A stretch of DNA of 64,000 nt from Pseudoalteromonas luteoviolacea (GCF_021654285.1 NZ_JAKFZS010000012.1:62001-126000); one strand, 5' to 3'. Positions 37,161 to 46,396 are shown, counted from the stretch's first letter. Notes: a model not told the origin generated them from the sequence alone. Made by a program: numbers and translations.

Positions 37161-38431
37161 TAGAGTTGACTCAAATGTGGGGTGTTTTTGCGTTGCTGGG
37201 AATCTTGAGTTGCCTATTTGTGGTGATGCCTTTTCTTCGCAAAGAAAAAGTGGTGTCAGTTGATCATGATGCCAATGCACAGCGTATTGAAATATATCAC
37301 CAAAGGTTAGATGAACTAAAAGGCGAATTAGAAAATCAGCGCATCGGTCAAAATGACTTTGAAGAGTCCGTCATTGAGTTAAAAAGGCGGCTGTTAAATG
37401 AGTTGTCTCCAGAGCAAACATTGGATACGCGTGGCAATAATCTAGTGCTTGGTGCTACAGGTATTGCGTTTACTGTGGTTGTCAGCAGTGTTTTTTACTA
37501 CTTCACAGGTAGCCATCAGCAAATAGCCAATTGGCAAAAAGCGGTGGAAAAGCTACCTGAATATGGTGAAAGGGCAGTGCTGCAAACCGGTGAGCCTTTA
37601 TCGGCTAACGAATTGCAAGCATTTGCACTGGGATTGCGAACTAAACTAGCCAACAGTGGTGATGATGCCGTTGCTTGGATGTTGTTAGGACGTGTCGCCA
37701 TGTCATTAAACGATTATGAAATGGCGATGCAGGCGTTTGATAAAGCATTGATCATGCAGCCTGATAATCACAATGTGTTGGTTAATTACAGCCAAGCGCT
37801 ATTAATTGAAGGTTCCGAGGCAAGTATTAACCGAGCTGCACGAATGTTATCTCGTGTACTTAGGGCTGAGCCACAAAACATTGATGCGATTTCTTTGTTG
37901 GCATTAATTGCGTATGAGCGAGAGGATTGGCTTGAAGCGAAATCTGCATTTGAGGTTTTACTGTCAACTGTACAGCCTAATGATCCACGTTACGCCATGA
38001 TCAAACAGCGTATTGATGAGATTGCTGAAAAGCTCGGGGAAAACGAGTCTGTGCATTCAGGATCTGGGCCTCAGTTGAGTGTGCAGGTGCGTATTGATGA
38101 TAAGCTAGTGAGTCAATTACCAGACAATGCAACCTTGTTTGTGTTCGCAAAAGCAGCAAACGGACCGAGAATGCCACTTGCAGTGCAAAAACTTACAGTT
38201 TTTAACTTGCCTTTGGTTGTCACTTTGAATGATAGTATGGCAATGTTGCCAGATCTGAAGTTATCGAACTTTAATAAAGTTGTGATAACGGCGCGTATTT
38301 CTATTGATGACTCGGTGATGACGCAAGCAGGTGAGCTTGAAGGCACCTCCGACGTGATCACGATAAATAACGATATGCGCCAACAGGTTAATGTCATTAT
38401 AAGTCGTGTTATAACCAGCACAGGAAGCTAA
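37157..38431 (+). CDS. ccmI: Cytochrome c maturation TPR protein CcmI
   Basis: CcmI holds apocytochrome c for the haem ligase. The 424-residue product has two membrane segments (near residues 7-25 and 95-113), a cytoplasmic leucine-zipper-like stretch between them, TPR repeats near residues 170-290 (AWMLLGRVAMSLNDYEMAMQ), and a C-terminal beta-rich domain. The mlaA start follows its stop directly. Confidence 0.92.
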   Translation: MIELTQMWGVFALLGILSCLFVVMPFLRKEKVVSVDHDANAQRIEIYHQRLDELKGELENQRIGQNDFEESVIELKRRLLNELSPEQTLDTRGNNLVLGATGIAFTVVVSSVFYYFTGSHQQIANWQKAVEKLPEYGERAVLQTGEPLSANELQAFALGLRTKLANSGDDAVAWMLLGRVAMSLNDYEMAMQAFDKALIMQPDNHNVLVNYSQALLIEGSEASINRAARMLSRVLRAEPQNIDAISLLALIAYEREDWLEAKSAFEVLLSTVQPNDPRYAMIKQRIDEIAEKLGENESVHSGSGPQLSVQVRIDDKLVSQLPDNATLFVFAKAANGPRMPLAVQKLTVFNLPLVVTLNDSMAMLPDLKLSNFNKVVITARISIDDSVMTQAGELEGTSDVITINNDMRQQVNVIISRVITSTGS

Positions 38432-39163
38432 ATGTATAAAAAAATTGTCGGTGCAGCGCTTGCGTTAATGCTTGTAGGCTGCGCACAGGTCCCTGAGGTA
38501 AAAGAAGACCCTCGTGATCCCTTGCAATCAATGAATAGACCCATCTATGACTTTAATATGGATGTGCTGGATGCTTATATTTTGCGTCCAGCGGCGAAGG
38601 GATATGTGGCCATCACGCCAGCACCCGTGCGCAGTGGTATAGTTAACTTTACCACCAATATTGCGGCGCCAACGGATGCAATAAACTCAGCCTTACAGGG
38701 AAAGCCTGGAGATGCAGGGATTAATGTTGCACGGTTTTTAATTAACTCAACCGTCGGTATTCTAGGATTTTTTGATGTTGCAAGAGAAATAGGCCTTGAG
38801 CACAAAGACGAAGACTTTGGCCAGACACTCGGTGTTTGGGGTGTTGGAGATGGGGCATATTTAATGTTGCCAGCCATGGGACCATCTACGGTGAGAAATA
38901 CCACAGGTGATCTTGTTGATAATATCGTGCTGCCAGAGATTGCACTGACGACACCACAAACTTTGATTGTATTTGCACTGCGAGCCGTTGAAGCACGTGC
39001 ATCATTGATGTCGCAAGAAAAGTTACTTAACGAAGCGCTAGACCCGTACATGTTTTTAAAGGATATCTACTTTCAAAGACAGCTTTTTGAACTGCATGAT
39101 GGCAATCCGCCAATGGAAGAAGAACCAGAAGATTTTGATGATGATTTCTTAGAGAATCTTTAA
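38432..39163 (+). CDS. mlaA: Outer-membrane lipid asymmetry lipoprotein MlaA (VacJ)
   Basis: MlaA removes phospholipids from the outer leaflet and passes them to MlaC. The 243-residue product has lipobox LVGC (Cys17), then DPLQSMNRPIYDFN, and the TDAINSALQGKPGDAGINVAR region typical of MlaA. It directly abuts ccmI, so it is probably read with the ccm operon although unrelated in function. The C-terminus is acidic. A bidirectional terminator follows. Confidence 0.94.
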   Translation: MYKKIVGAALALMLVGCAQVPEVKEDPRDPLQSMNRPIYDFNMDVLDAYILRPAAKGYVAITPAPVRSGIVNFTTNIAAPTDAINSALQGKPGDAGINVARFLINSTVGILGFFDVAREIGLEHKDEDFGQTLGVWGVGDGAYLMLPAMGPSTVRNTTGDLVDNIVLPEIALTTPQTLIVFALRAVEARASLMSQEKLLNEALDPYMFLKDIYFQRQLFELHDGNPPMEEEPEDFDDDFLENL

Positions 39164-39165
39164 TT

Positions 39166-39192
39166 AAAAGGCCAGCATACGCTGGCTTTTTA
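39166..39192. terminator. Bidirectional terminator between mlaA and the convergent gene
   Basis: The stem 39166-39176 pairs with 39181-39191 around an ATAC loop, with A residues on the left and T residues on the right, so it can serve both strands. Confidence 0.85.
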
Positions 39193-39199
39193 ATGTTCA

Positions 39200-40165
39200 T
39201 TATGGAGCTATTCCTTTTAGTATCAATGTCTGATTCGGATCTCTGCTCGTGAGGCTTTTGGTTTCATGGTGCCACTGCTCTGGATCAAGATTACAAGTTG
39301 CAAACATTGTCGGGTGTATATACTCCGTTTTAGCAAAACAACTTAATAAAACACTATTTACCCAAGCTGTATCCTGAGCCTTATCTGGGCGTTTTATCAT
39401 TTTATTTTTTAAATTATGTAGCATGCTTAAACGTTGCTCTTTTGTGAGGGAGTAAACTGTATTTTGACAAGGAGATATGGAGATTATGTCAGGGGAAATA
39501 TTTAATTTTAGTGCAGCTTCTAAACGGCAATGTCCATCTAGGACAATATAGGCATCAAAAAATCGTACGTAAATAACCAAAATCGGCGGTAAGTGGCCTT
39601 GTTGGGCGCATTTGGTATACCACTTAATCCGCGCTTTTGAGGTCATGGTGCTGCGCAGTGTGAATAACTCACAGCTTCCATTGCTGCTTTCCCAGTCAAT
39701 CCAGTGGCTATGTTTATTGAAGATGGTGTTTTTATTTATGTACAAAGGGGGTAAACGAAGTTGTTGGTTTGTTCCTAGAAGCTCATATGAACCGCATCTA
39801 ACTTGATATGGAGCCAAATACCAATCTGTTTGATCGAAAATATGTGTTGTTTCCGTTAGCTTTTTACCAAAATATGAGCACCAACCCCTTAGCCTTGAAA
39901 TATTATCTTTTTTTATTGTTGCTTGTATGTCTTGTGATGTAATAGCGGGAAGTAGATTAATCGTATCGTGATTTGGAATTAGCCAGCAGCCTTCACCAGC
40001 ATTGACCAAATTACCTAAGAATAGGGTTTTATCTTTAAATTGGCAGCGTATTTGTTTTTGACTGTTTGATTGGAAAGAGAATAGTGGTTTTTTTAGGTGC
40101 TCGGGGGCTTTAAATTTAACCCCCATCCATGTGCCAGTATCTGATTGAATATGTTCTAATTTCAT
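39200..40165 (-). CDS. Unrecognised protein with ParB-like DGHCRLEAAL motif
   Basis: A 321-residue soluble protein with no signal peptide. Near residues 192-219 it has LPPILVIYVRFFDAYIVLDGH followed by CRLEAAL, resembling the ParB/sulfiredoxin-fold core in which a D/E-G-x-x-R-x-x-A-A motif binds nucleotide. The rest is not recognisable to me. It has several Trp and Cys residues (WCSYF, CGSYELL) but no HTH that I can see and no adjacent ParA. It is convergent with mlaA and has a TAA stop beside the shared terminator. A partitioning role is unlikely; nucleotide binding is a guess. Confidence 0.6.
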   Translation of the reverse strand: MKLEHIQSDTGTWMGVKFKAPEHLKKPLFSFQSNSQKQIRCQFKDKTLFLGNLVNAGEGCWLIPNHDTINLLPAITSQDIQATIKKDNISRLRGWCSYFGKKLTETTHIFDQTDWYLAPYQVRCGSYELLGTNQQLRLPPLYINKNTIFNKHSHWIDWESSNGSCELFTLRSTMTSKARIKWYTKCAQQGHLPPILVIYVRFFDAYIVLDGHCRLEAALKLNISPDIISISPCQNTVYSLTKEQRLSMLHNLKNKMIKRPDKAQDTAWVNSVLLSCFAKTEYIHPTMFATCNLDPEQWHHETKSLTSRDPNQTLILKGIAP

Positions 40166-40251
40166 TTCCTTACGCCAATGTAGAAAGTAACTAAATTGGC
40201 GTGCAGTCTATTATATTTTTACTAGTATGTTCAATTAATCGGTACTATGAA

Positions 40252-42279
40252 TTAAAACTTCCAGTTCATATTTAGCCACACCGTGCGGCCAGCTTCGTTT
40301 ACTTTACTGGTTTGTGAATATCCACTTACCATTGTGCCTGAACGACTTAAATGCTCTGCGTAGGTTTTATCAAACACATTGTCCAGACCCAGATTAAAGA
40401 CCAAATCATCTGATTGTGAATAGGACATGTTGAGCGCCAATGTGCCAAAGCCGTCACTTTGAGATATGTCTTGGCCAGCAATATTACCTTGGCCTATCGC
40501 GACGCGGTGTTGGCCTTGGACTACACGCCATAAGCCGCCAAATTGCCATTTTTCTTTGGTATAGCTAAGCGCAAAGCGGAGCTGCAAAGGAGGTTGTTGG
40601 GCAAGGGCTATATTGTCAGTACGATTTTCGCCTTTGACATAGTTTATGCTCGCTGTTGCCATGAGGTTTTTACTGACGTTGTAGCGGCTCTCAGCCTCGA
40701 AACCATAGGTTTGCGCATCAATATTGCGAGTCACTTTACTGGCCATGCCCATTTTTTCATATAGGTTATCAGTAAGGAGGTAATTATCGATACGGTTGAA
40801 AAATACAGAGACCGAATTAGTAAAAGCACTCGACTGACCAAGCCAACCAATATCTAACTGATTTGTTGTTTCATGGTCGACGAGAAATGCACTTGGGCTA
40901 TCAACCGCACCACGGCCGCCGCCCATTACTTCCCAGTAATCAGGGAACCGCTCTGTGCGTCCAACACCTATATAATAACTACTGTTTTTTGTTTGCGCTT
41001 GATAACGTGTAAAACCGCTGATTAAGGTATCATCGCGTGTCATATCTGCTGTTGGGTTAGGCACAATGTTCATCATCACAGTGCGAGTTTGGCGTCTATC
41101 TGTGGCTTGCCAATCGTCAACTCTTAAGCCACTAACCCACTGGCTGTTTTGACTTAGACTATATTCAAGTTCGGCAAATAAACCGGTTTGCTCGAACTCT
41201 GCTGTTTCTTGACGAATCAATGATTCGACGGGGGTATTTTCCAGGTCTCGGCCAATTCGAATACGGTGGCGGTTTTGTTGATGATCAAGTCCGTAGGCTA
41301 GAGCCGTTTTATCATTGAGCTCTGAATTGAGTAAGATTTTACCACCAAAAGTTCTTCTATCTGGGTTAGAGGAGACGGGCGTTTTCATCATCATATTTGG
41401 CATAAATTGGCGCAAACTGTGATTGTCCATGATGTGATCTATGTTGTTGTAAAACACATTGGCTTCAATGCTCGTGACAAAACCACTTAGCTCGCTTTTT
41501 GAAATGTGTAAAGCCACTTGTGTTCTATCAAAGAGACTGCCATCCATCATTCTGTCGGCATATGCCACTTCACCATCACTGCGACCAAGGCTTAAGCTAT
41601 ATAAAGTGGTATCATCTGGTGTATATGCAAATTGTGTATCCAAATTCCATTTTTCATATGCCGAATGAATACTGGTGCCGTCGCCATCTTGGTAATCGTC
41701 AGCTTCACTGTAACTGGCAGCAACTCTCGCGAAGTAATCTTGAGTCCCAGCTTTGATATCACTGTTTATGACTCGTTTTCCAAAGTCACCCAGTGTGGTG
41801 TTAACGAAACCCGTTGTACCACGCTCAAGCAGGCGCTCAGATTCACGTTCAAAGACCACAGTTGCTGCACTATTACCAGGACCATATAAGACGGTTTGCG
41901 GCCCTTTAATTACGGTTAAAGTGTCATAAGTCTGCGGTGTAATGTAGGCAGTTGGCGGGTCCATTCGACCACCACAACCACCTAATGTGACACCGCCATC
42001 GGTGATAATGTTAATACGAGAACCCGCCATACCTCTGAAAACAGGGTCGCTACTTGCGCCACCTTTTTTGACCAGTGAAAAACCCGCAATGCTAGAGAGT
42101 AGATCTGCGCCATCCTGTGCAGGTAGAGGCTGTCTTGTGGCTTTAGGATCTGTTTTGATATCGAGCGGGCTATGCATGGGGGCAATGACTTCGATGTGTT
42201 CCATCGTTTGTTCAGATTGTGCGTGTCCTTGCCAAGCAATGGATGCGGTTATCGCGGTACAGATCAGACGCTTTTTCAT
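40252..42279 (-). CDS. TonB-dependent copper receptor (OprC/NosA family)
   Basis: A 675-residue outer-membrane receptor with a signal peptide cleaved near GHA/QSE, a TonB-box-like EHIEVIAP, a plug with GSRINIITDGG and VIKGPQTVLYGP, and a 22-strand barrel ending in MNWKF. It carries CxxxM (C102, M106) in the plug and HxM (H282, M284) in a loop, the residues that bind copper in Pseudomonas OprC, plus a Met-rich stretch M293-M298. GAGGA lies just before the ATG. No adjacent metal regulator or copper chaperone is present. Confidence 0.88.
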   Translation of the reverse strand: MKKRLICTAITASIAWQGHAQSEQTMEHIEVIAPMHSPLDIKTDPKATRQPLPAQDGADLLSSIAGFSLVKKGGASSDPVFRGMAGSRINIITDGGVTLGGCGGRMDPPTAYITPQTYDTLTVIKGPQTVLYGPGNSAATVVFERESERLLERGTTGFVNTTLGDFGKRVINSDIKAGTQDYFARVAASYSEADDYQDGDGTSIHSAYEKWNLDTQFAYTPDDTTLYSLSLGRSDGEVAYADRMMDGSLFDRTQVALHISKSELSGFVTSIEANVFYNNIDHIMDNHSLRQFMPNMMMKTPVSSNPDRRTFGGKILLNSELNDKTALAYGLDHQQNRHRIRIGRDLENTPVESLIRQETAEFEQTGLFAELEYSLSQNSQWVSGLRVDDWQATDRRQTRTVMMNIVPNPTADMTRDDTLISGFTRYQAQTKNSSYYIGVGRTERFPDYWEVMGGGRGAVDSPSAFLVDHETTNQLDIGWLGQSSAFTNSVSVFFNRIDNYLLTDNLYEKMGMASKVTRNIDAQTYGFEAESRYNVSKNLMATASINYVKGENRTDNIALAQQPPLQLRFALSYTKEKWQFGGLWRVVQGQHRVAIGQGNIAGQDISQSDGFGTLALNMSYSQSDDLVFNLGLDNVFDKTYAEHLSRSGTMVSGYSQTSKVNEAGRTVWLNMNWKF

Positions 42280-42455
42280 GGATATCCTCAGAGTTGTATA
42301 TCAACATAACTTTTTAGTAAGGTAGTTGATTTGATTGCCAATAGTTTATTCTGAGGCGTATTTTACTGATGTGGGAACAGGTTGGGATGTGACAAAATGT
42401 CGCACTCGGTTACAAAACTTTGAAAAATTGATTCAGCTCAAAAATCTTGAGTTTT

Positions 42456-42484
42456 AAAGCGATGATGTAAGACATCACCGCTTT
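42456..42484 (-). terminator. Hairpin terminator-like structure after the EAL-HDOD gene
   Basis: A 13-bp stem (42456-42468 with 42472-42484) has a 3-nt loop; on the minus strand its one imperfect pair becomes a G-U. Only three T residues follow, so termination strength is uncertain. Confidence 0.5.
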
Positions 42485-42505
42485 ATGAAGTAATGAAAGC
42501 ATGGG

Positions 42506-43741
42506 TTAAATACCCATGGCTTCAACTTGTTGATCGCACCACTGTAGAGCTTCAGAGTATAACTCGGGCAAAGACTGAGTTTGCAAGTTTAACTGTTCAG
42601 TCAATTGAGATGCATCAGACCAATTTGCTTTTTCGTATGCCATGACAAGACTTAGATATTTCGCCAGCATGCCTTCACCTTGTAATAGCGCATCTTTAAT
42701 ATCGATAGTTAAAGGGAGCTTTTGCATTACACTGTCCATGGTTTCATCTAAGATAGCATCCATTAAGGACATCATACCGGTCAAAAACGCCATACCGGTA
42801 TCGCGCATTTGGTTGTGTTTGATTGCGAGCAGTTCACAAAATCTTGCCCGTGTTAGGGACAGTCGAATAAGTTCCATGGGCTTATCTGAGGCAACCTGAG
42901 ATGCGAACAATAAAGAGAGAAACTTCTTCAGTTCTTGATTTCCGAGCACAACCAATGCCTGCTTGATTGTGGATATTTCAGCTCTGCGTTTGAAGGCGGC
43001 TGAGTTTGAGTAACGCAGTAATTTGTAGCTTAGGTTTACATCACGCTCGAACACTTGTGTAATGCGTTTCAAATCGACATCTACACTGGATGTTTCATAT
43101 AAAAGCTCAGCCAATGCCATTTCAGAAGGCGGCAATGCTTTGGTTTGCACCATCTCTGGCTTAGCGAAGAAAAACCCCTGGAAAAGTGTAAAACCCAGTT
43201 CAAGGGCGAGTTGGTATTGTTCGTAAGTTTCTACTTTCTCTGCAACGAGCTCGATATGTGTATGTGGCGCTATGGCCTCTTTGAGTTCATGAATTTCATC
43301 AACACTGGTTACCAACATATCCACTTTAATTTGATCAATATAGGGATAAAAATGACGCCAAACTTTTTGATGTTTATAGTCATCTAACACCAACTTATAA
43401 CCTTTCTCTTTGAGATCTTGGACTGCGGCCAACAGGCGCTTACCAGGCTGAACTGTTTCTAAAATCTCAACAATAAGTTGATCGCGCCCCATCATAGTGG
43501 GGTAGCCTTTTAGAATTGTTTCAAGTGTAAAGTTGATATACGCAGGCTTTGAGTCGGTCAGGTCTTCTAAACCGAAGTTGAACTGGCTACCCTCTATTAA
43601 TTTGGATGTAGCTTCTACGTCATCAATATTAGGAAACACGTTATCTACGCCATCACGAAACAGCAGTTCGTAGCCGACGACTTCTTTATTTATATTTAAA
43701 ATAGGTTGCCTAGCGGCATAAAAATACATGGAACAAGACAC
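42506..43741 (-). CDS. EAL and HDOD domain signalling protein
   Basis: A 411-residue protein joining an N-terminal EAL-type domain (about residues 5-205) to a C-terminal HDOD domain (about 210-400). ELL replaces EAL, while ILET, DDY, KVD, AEKVE and QGF can be placed against the usual catalytic positions. The loop normally reading DDFGTGYS is instead DDYKHQKVW, so phosphodiesterase activity is doubtful. Relatives such as Vibrio CdgJ (YuxH type) affect motility and biofilm. It is divergent from putP. Confidence 0.88.
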   Translation of the reverse strand: MSCSMYFYAARQPILNINKEVVGYELLFRDGVDNVFPNIDDVEATSKLIEGSQFNFGLEDLTDSKPAYINFTLETILKGYPTMMGRDQLIVEILETVQPGKRLLAAVQDLKEKGYKLVLDDYKHQKVWRHFYPYIDQIKVDMLVTSVDEIHELKEAIAPHTHIELVAEKVETYEQYQLALELGFTLFQGFFFAKPEMVQTKALPPSEMALAELLYETSSVDVDLKRITQVFERDVNLSYKLLRYSNSAAFKRRAEISTIKQALVVLGNQELKKFLSLLFASQVASDKPMELIRLSLTRARFCELLAIKHNQMRDTGMAFLTGMMSLMDAILDETMDSVMQKLPLTIDIKDALLQGEGMLAKYLSLVMAYEKANWSDASQLTEQLNLQTQSLPELYSEALQWCDQQVEAMGI

Positions 43742-43885
43742 CCAATTGTTACTTCATTTCACTTCAATATAAGGCAATATAAAGCGTATTTCATTATTAA
43801 ATTTACACTTTTTTAGTATTTTGGTACTAAAGGGTAATATTTTAGAGTGTGAAATGCGCAATAACAGCTATTTGCGTAGACTTGC

Positions 43886-43914
43886 TTGGGGGTAAAGAGG
43901 AGGCGTGATATAGT
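43886..43914 (+). promoter_or_regulatory. Possible sigma-70 promoter for putP
   Basis: TTGGGG, a 17-nt spacer ending in TGA, then TATAGT lie 90 nt before the putP start. The -10 is good and the -35 weak. The rest of the 262-nt divergent gap shows no gene. Confidence 0.35.
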
Positions 43915-43993
43915 GCGCCTTTGTTTTTGGCTTTTGTTCCAATATCAGTTAAGGAGTAAGTTTACTGTTATTCGGAGAGAAGCTCTTTTTAAC

Positions 43994-43998
43994 GGAGG
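43994..43998 (+). promoter_or_regulatory. Ribosome binding site deciding the putP TTG start
   Basis: GGAGG ends 5 nt before TTG at 44004; the next in-frame ATG at 44019 is 20 nt away. This favours TTG as the start. Confidence 0.6.
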
Positions 43999-44003
43999 TC
44001 ATT

Positions 44004-45497
44004 TTGGAAATTGGCACAATGATATCGCTGGCTTTGTATTTTGTTGCAATGTTAGCTATTGGCCTTTATGCCTATCGTAAATCTACCGATGATGTATCTG
44101 GATACATGTTAGGGGGTCGTAATCTACCACCTAGCGTTGCAGCGCTTTCAGCTGGTGCATCAGATATGAGCGGTTGGATCTTAATGGGATTGCCTGGCGC
44201 AATGTTTTTAACAGGGTTCAGCAGCACTTGGATTGCGGTTGGTTTGGTAATTGGTGCATTCTTAAACTATTTACTTGTCGCACCAAGACTACGTGTCTAC
44301 ACCGAGGTTGCCAACGATGCGATCACGATTCCAGATTACTTTGCAAATCGCTTTGAAGACAACAGTAACGCACTGCGTGTTGTGTCTGCCATTGTTATTA
44401 TTGTGTTCTTCACTTTATATACTTCTTCTGGCGTCGTAGCAGGGGGCAAACTATTTGAAAACTCATTTGGTATGAGTTACGAAACCGGTTTGTATGTAAC
44501 GACTGGTGTGGTTGTACTTTATACGCTGTTTGGCGGCTTCTTAGCAGTCAGCCTCACGGATTTTGTGCAAGGTTGTATCATGTTTATTGCTCTTGTTTTA
44601 GTCCCTTTTGTGACCTTTAGCCTTTTGGAGCAGCCGTTAGTCACTACATTGAATGAGATAAACCAGATGAATCCTGATGTTGATATGCTCACTTGGGTGG
44701 GTGCTGGTGGCGTCATTGGTATTATCTCTGCAATGTCTTGGGGTTTAGGCTATTTTGGTCAACCACATATCATCGTGCGTTTTATGTCGGTGCGCAGTGT
44801 TAAAGATATGCCGACAGCAAGAAATATTGGCATGAGTTGGATGATTGTAGCCACAGTTGGTGCTATCACAACAGGTTTGTTTGGTGCAGCTTATGCTCAT
44901 GAAAACAACATTGTTGTTAAAGATGCTGAGACAATTTTCCTTGTTTTGTCTGAACTATTGTTCCACCCATTGATCGCTGGCTTCTTACTGGCTGCTATTT
45001 TAGCAGCGATTATGAGTACGATTTCATCACAGCTATTGGTGAGCTCAAGTTCTTTAACTGAGGATTTTTATAAGGTATTTATCAAACCGAATGCCACAGA
45101 TAAAGAGCTAGTTATGGTAGGTCGTATCAGCGTAGCAGCCGTTTCTGTGTTAGCGATTTATCTTGCTCACGACAGAGAAAGCACAATCCTAAGCCTAGTG
45201 AGCAATGCGTGGGCAGGCTTTGGCGCTGCGTTTGGCCCATTGGTATTGTTTAGCTTGTTCTGGAAACGTATGAACTTCTCAGGTGCGCTTGCAGGTATGG
45301 TTGTTGGCGCTGTTACCGTGCTTGTATGGATTTATGCACCATTCACAATTGCAGGTCAAAGCCCAAGCGGATTCATTTATGAAATCGTACCTGGCTTCAT
45401 TGCAGCATCCATTGCAATTGTGGCAGTGAGCTTAATGACGGCACCGCCTTCAAAAACGATAGAAGCTAAATTTGACGAAATGAATCGCGGCCTGTAA
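44004..45497 (+). CDS. putP: Sodium/proline symporter PutP
   Basis: PutP takes up proline with Na+. The 497-residue protein of the SSS family has about 13 membrane segments and hallmark segments SAGASDMSGWILMGLPGA, VTNDAITIPDYFANRFED-like (here VANDAITIPDYFANRFED), and LAAIMSTISSQLLVSSSSLTEDFY. Start TTG is chosen from the ribosome site. No putA is adjacent. Two hairpins follow, one across the stop codon. Confidence 0.93.
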   Translation: MEIGTMISLALYFVAMLAIGLYAYRKSTDDVSGYMLGGRNLPPSVAALSAGASDMSGWILMGLPGAMFLTGFSSTWIAVGLVIGAFLNYLLVAPRLRVYTEVANDAITIPDYFANRFEDNSNALRVVSAIVIIVFFTLYTSSGVVAGGKLFENSFGMSYETGLYVTTGVVVLYTLFGGFLAVSLTDFVQGCIMFIALVLVPFVTFSLLEQPLVTTLNEINQMNPDVDMLTWVGAGGVIGIISAMSWGLGYFGQPHIIVRFMSVRSVKDMPTARNIGMSWMIVATVGAITTGLFGAAYAHENNIVVKDAETIFLVLSELLFHPLIAGFLLAAILAAIMSTISSQLLVSSSSLTEDFYKVFIKPNATDKELVMVGRISVAAVSVLAIYLAHDRESTILSLVSNAWAGFGAAFGPLVLFSLFWKRMNFSGALAGMVVGAVTVLVWIYAPFTIAGQSPSGFIYEIVPGFIAASIAIVAVSLMTAPPSKTIEAKFDEMNRGL

Positions 45498-45518
45498 ACA
45501 GGCCGTCGTGATAAAAGT

Positions 45519-45545
45519 AAAAGGTGAGCTACGGCTCACCTTTCT
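45519..45545. terminator. Bidirectional terminator between putP and the convergent lipoprotein gene
   Basis: A 10-bp perfect stem (45520-45529 with 45534-45543) with a TACG loop is preceded by A residues and followed by TCTT. It can act on both strands. Confidence 0.8.
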
Positions 45546-45569
45546 TGTTTTATTCAATAAACTTAAAAA

Positions 45570-46274
45570 TTAAAGACGCGTGCCGAATTCATATACGCAA
45601 TGTTGGCTTACGTAGTGTTTTTCAATTGGCTTTAGTTGTATTAATTCAATTTCACTGATTTTATCTCGCGTGACTAACTGGTGTATTTCAAAATAGCGGC
45701 TCCAGCTAATGCCTTTGTAAGGTCTGAGCTCCATATATGGATATTGCACATAGTGCCAAGTACCTTTTAAAAACCCTTTATTTTCTTCTGATATGTTCTG
45801 ACCAGAGAGCTCGTAGGCGCCATTTTTATGGAGCTTGAGCTTATATTCACTGTCACATGAGGTTGTTTTAAAATGCTGTGCCAAGTCTGCTTTAAGGAGC
45901 GGGCTATTTTGTTTATCTTTTGGAAAGGGATAAATTGCAATGGCGTTTTTGGTGTACCAATGGTTACCCTCTTTAAGAGCTTGAATATCTGAGATCTTAA
46001 AACCACTTTTGTTGGCCGTATGCTTAGCAGTTTCTACTGCATTTGGGTCTTGCAGCATAAGAGAATGAAGCATTGTATTTCGGGAAATGCTGGTTGGAAA
46101 AGCGAGAGTGTTGGTCTCGACATTGAAACCATTTTCTTCTAGAGCTTGCTTTAATTGAATAAGAGATTCATCTGGTATGTATTTAGCGTAAATGTGTACG
46201 GTTGTCGTATTGGCACATCCAGCTAAAAATAAGATGAATACGCAAAGAAGGCACCTACGGAATATTGTTATCAT
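45570..46274 (-). CDS. Unrecognised lipoprotein
   Basis: A 234-residue protein with signal peptide and lipobox LAGC (Cys20), so it is probably lipid-anchored. A segment near residues 28-60 (IPDESLIQLKQALEENGFNVE) looks like a small alpha/beta unit, followed by an AIAIYPFP strand, and a C-terminal half rich in Tyr, Trp and Lys (GTWHYVQYPYMELRPY). I recognise no family. It is a single gene, convergent with putP and separated from dapD by that gene's terminator. Confidence 0.7.
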   Translation of the reverse strand: MITIFRRCLLCVFILFLAGCANTTTVHIYAKYIPDESLIQLKQALEENGFNVETNTLAFPTSISRNTMLHSLMLQDPNAVETAKHTANKSGFKISDIQALKEGNHWYTKNAIAIYPFPKDKQNSPLLKADLAQHFKTTSCDSEYKLKLHKNGAYELSGQNISEENKGFLKGTWHYVQYPYMELRPYKGISWSRYFEIHQLVTRDKISEIELIQLKPIEKHYVSQHCVYEFGTRL

Positions 46275-46354
46275 TATGTCTTTCCATGTTTGGGTGTGTT
46301 GTTACTTTAATCACAGATTGACAGGGTTGAAAATAATGAATCGAACTTGAATTG

Positions 46355-46388
46355 AAAAGAAGCCGTGCAGCTAAGTTGCGCACGGCCA
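46355..46388 (-). terminator. Intrinsic terminator after dapD
   Basis: On the minus strand a 7-bp GC-rich stem (46382-46388 with 46364-46370) is followed by TTCTTTTC. It lies 9 nt after the dapD stop. Confidence 0.75.
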
Positions 46389-46396
46389 GGTATGGG

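Noticed and set aside
38575..39051. 158-codon open frame opposite mlaA
   Set aside because: It is fully antisense to mlaA, which has clear lipobox and family motifs.
39200..40165. Plasmid or chromosome partition gene parB
   Set aside because: There is no HTH, no adjacent parA and no parS-like inverted repeats nearby; only a short motif is shared.
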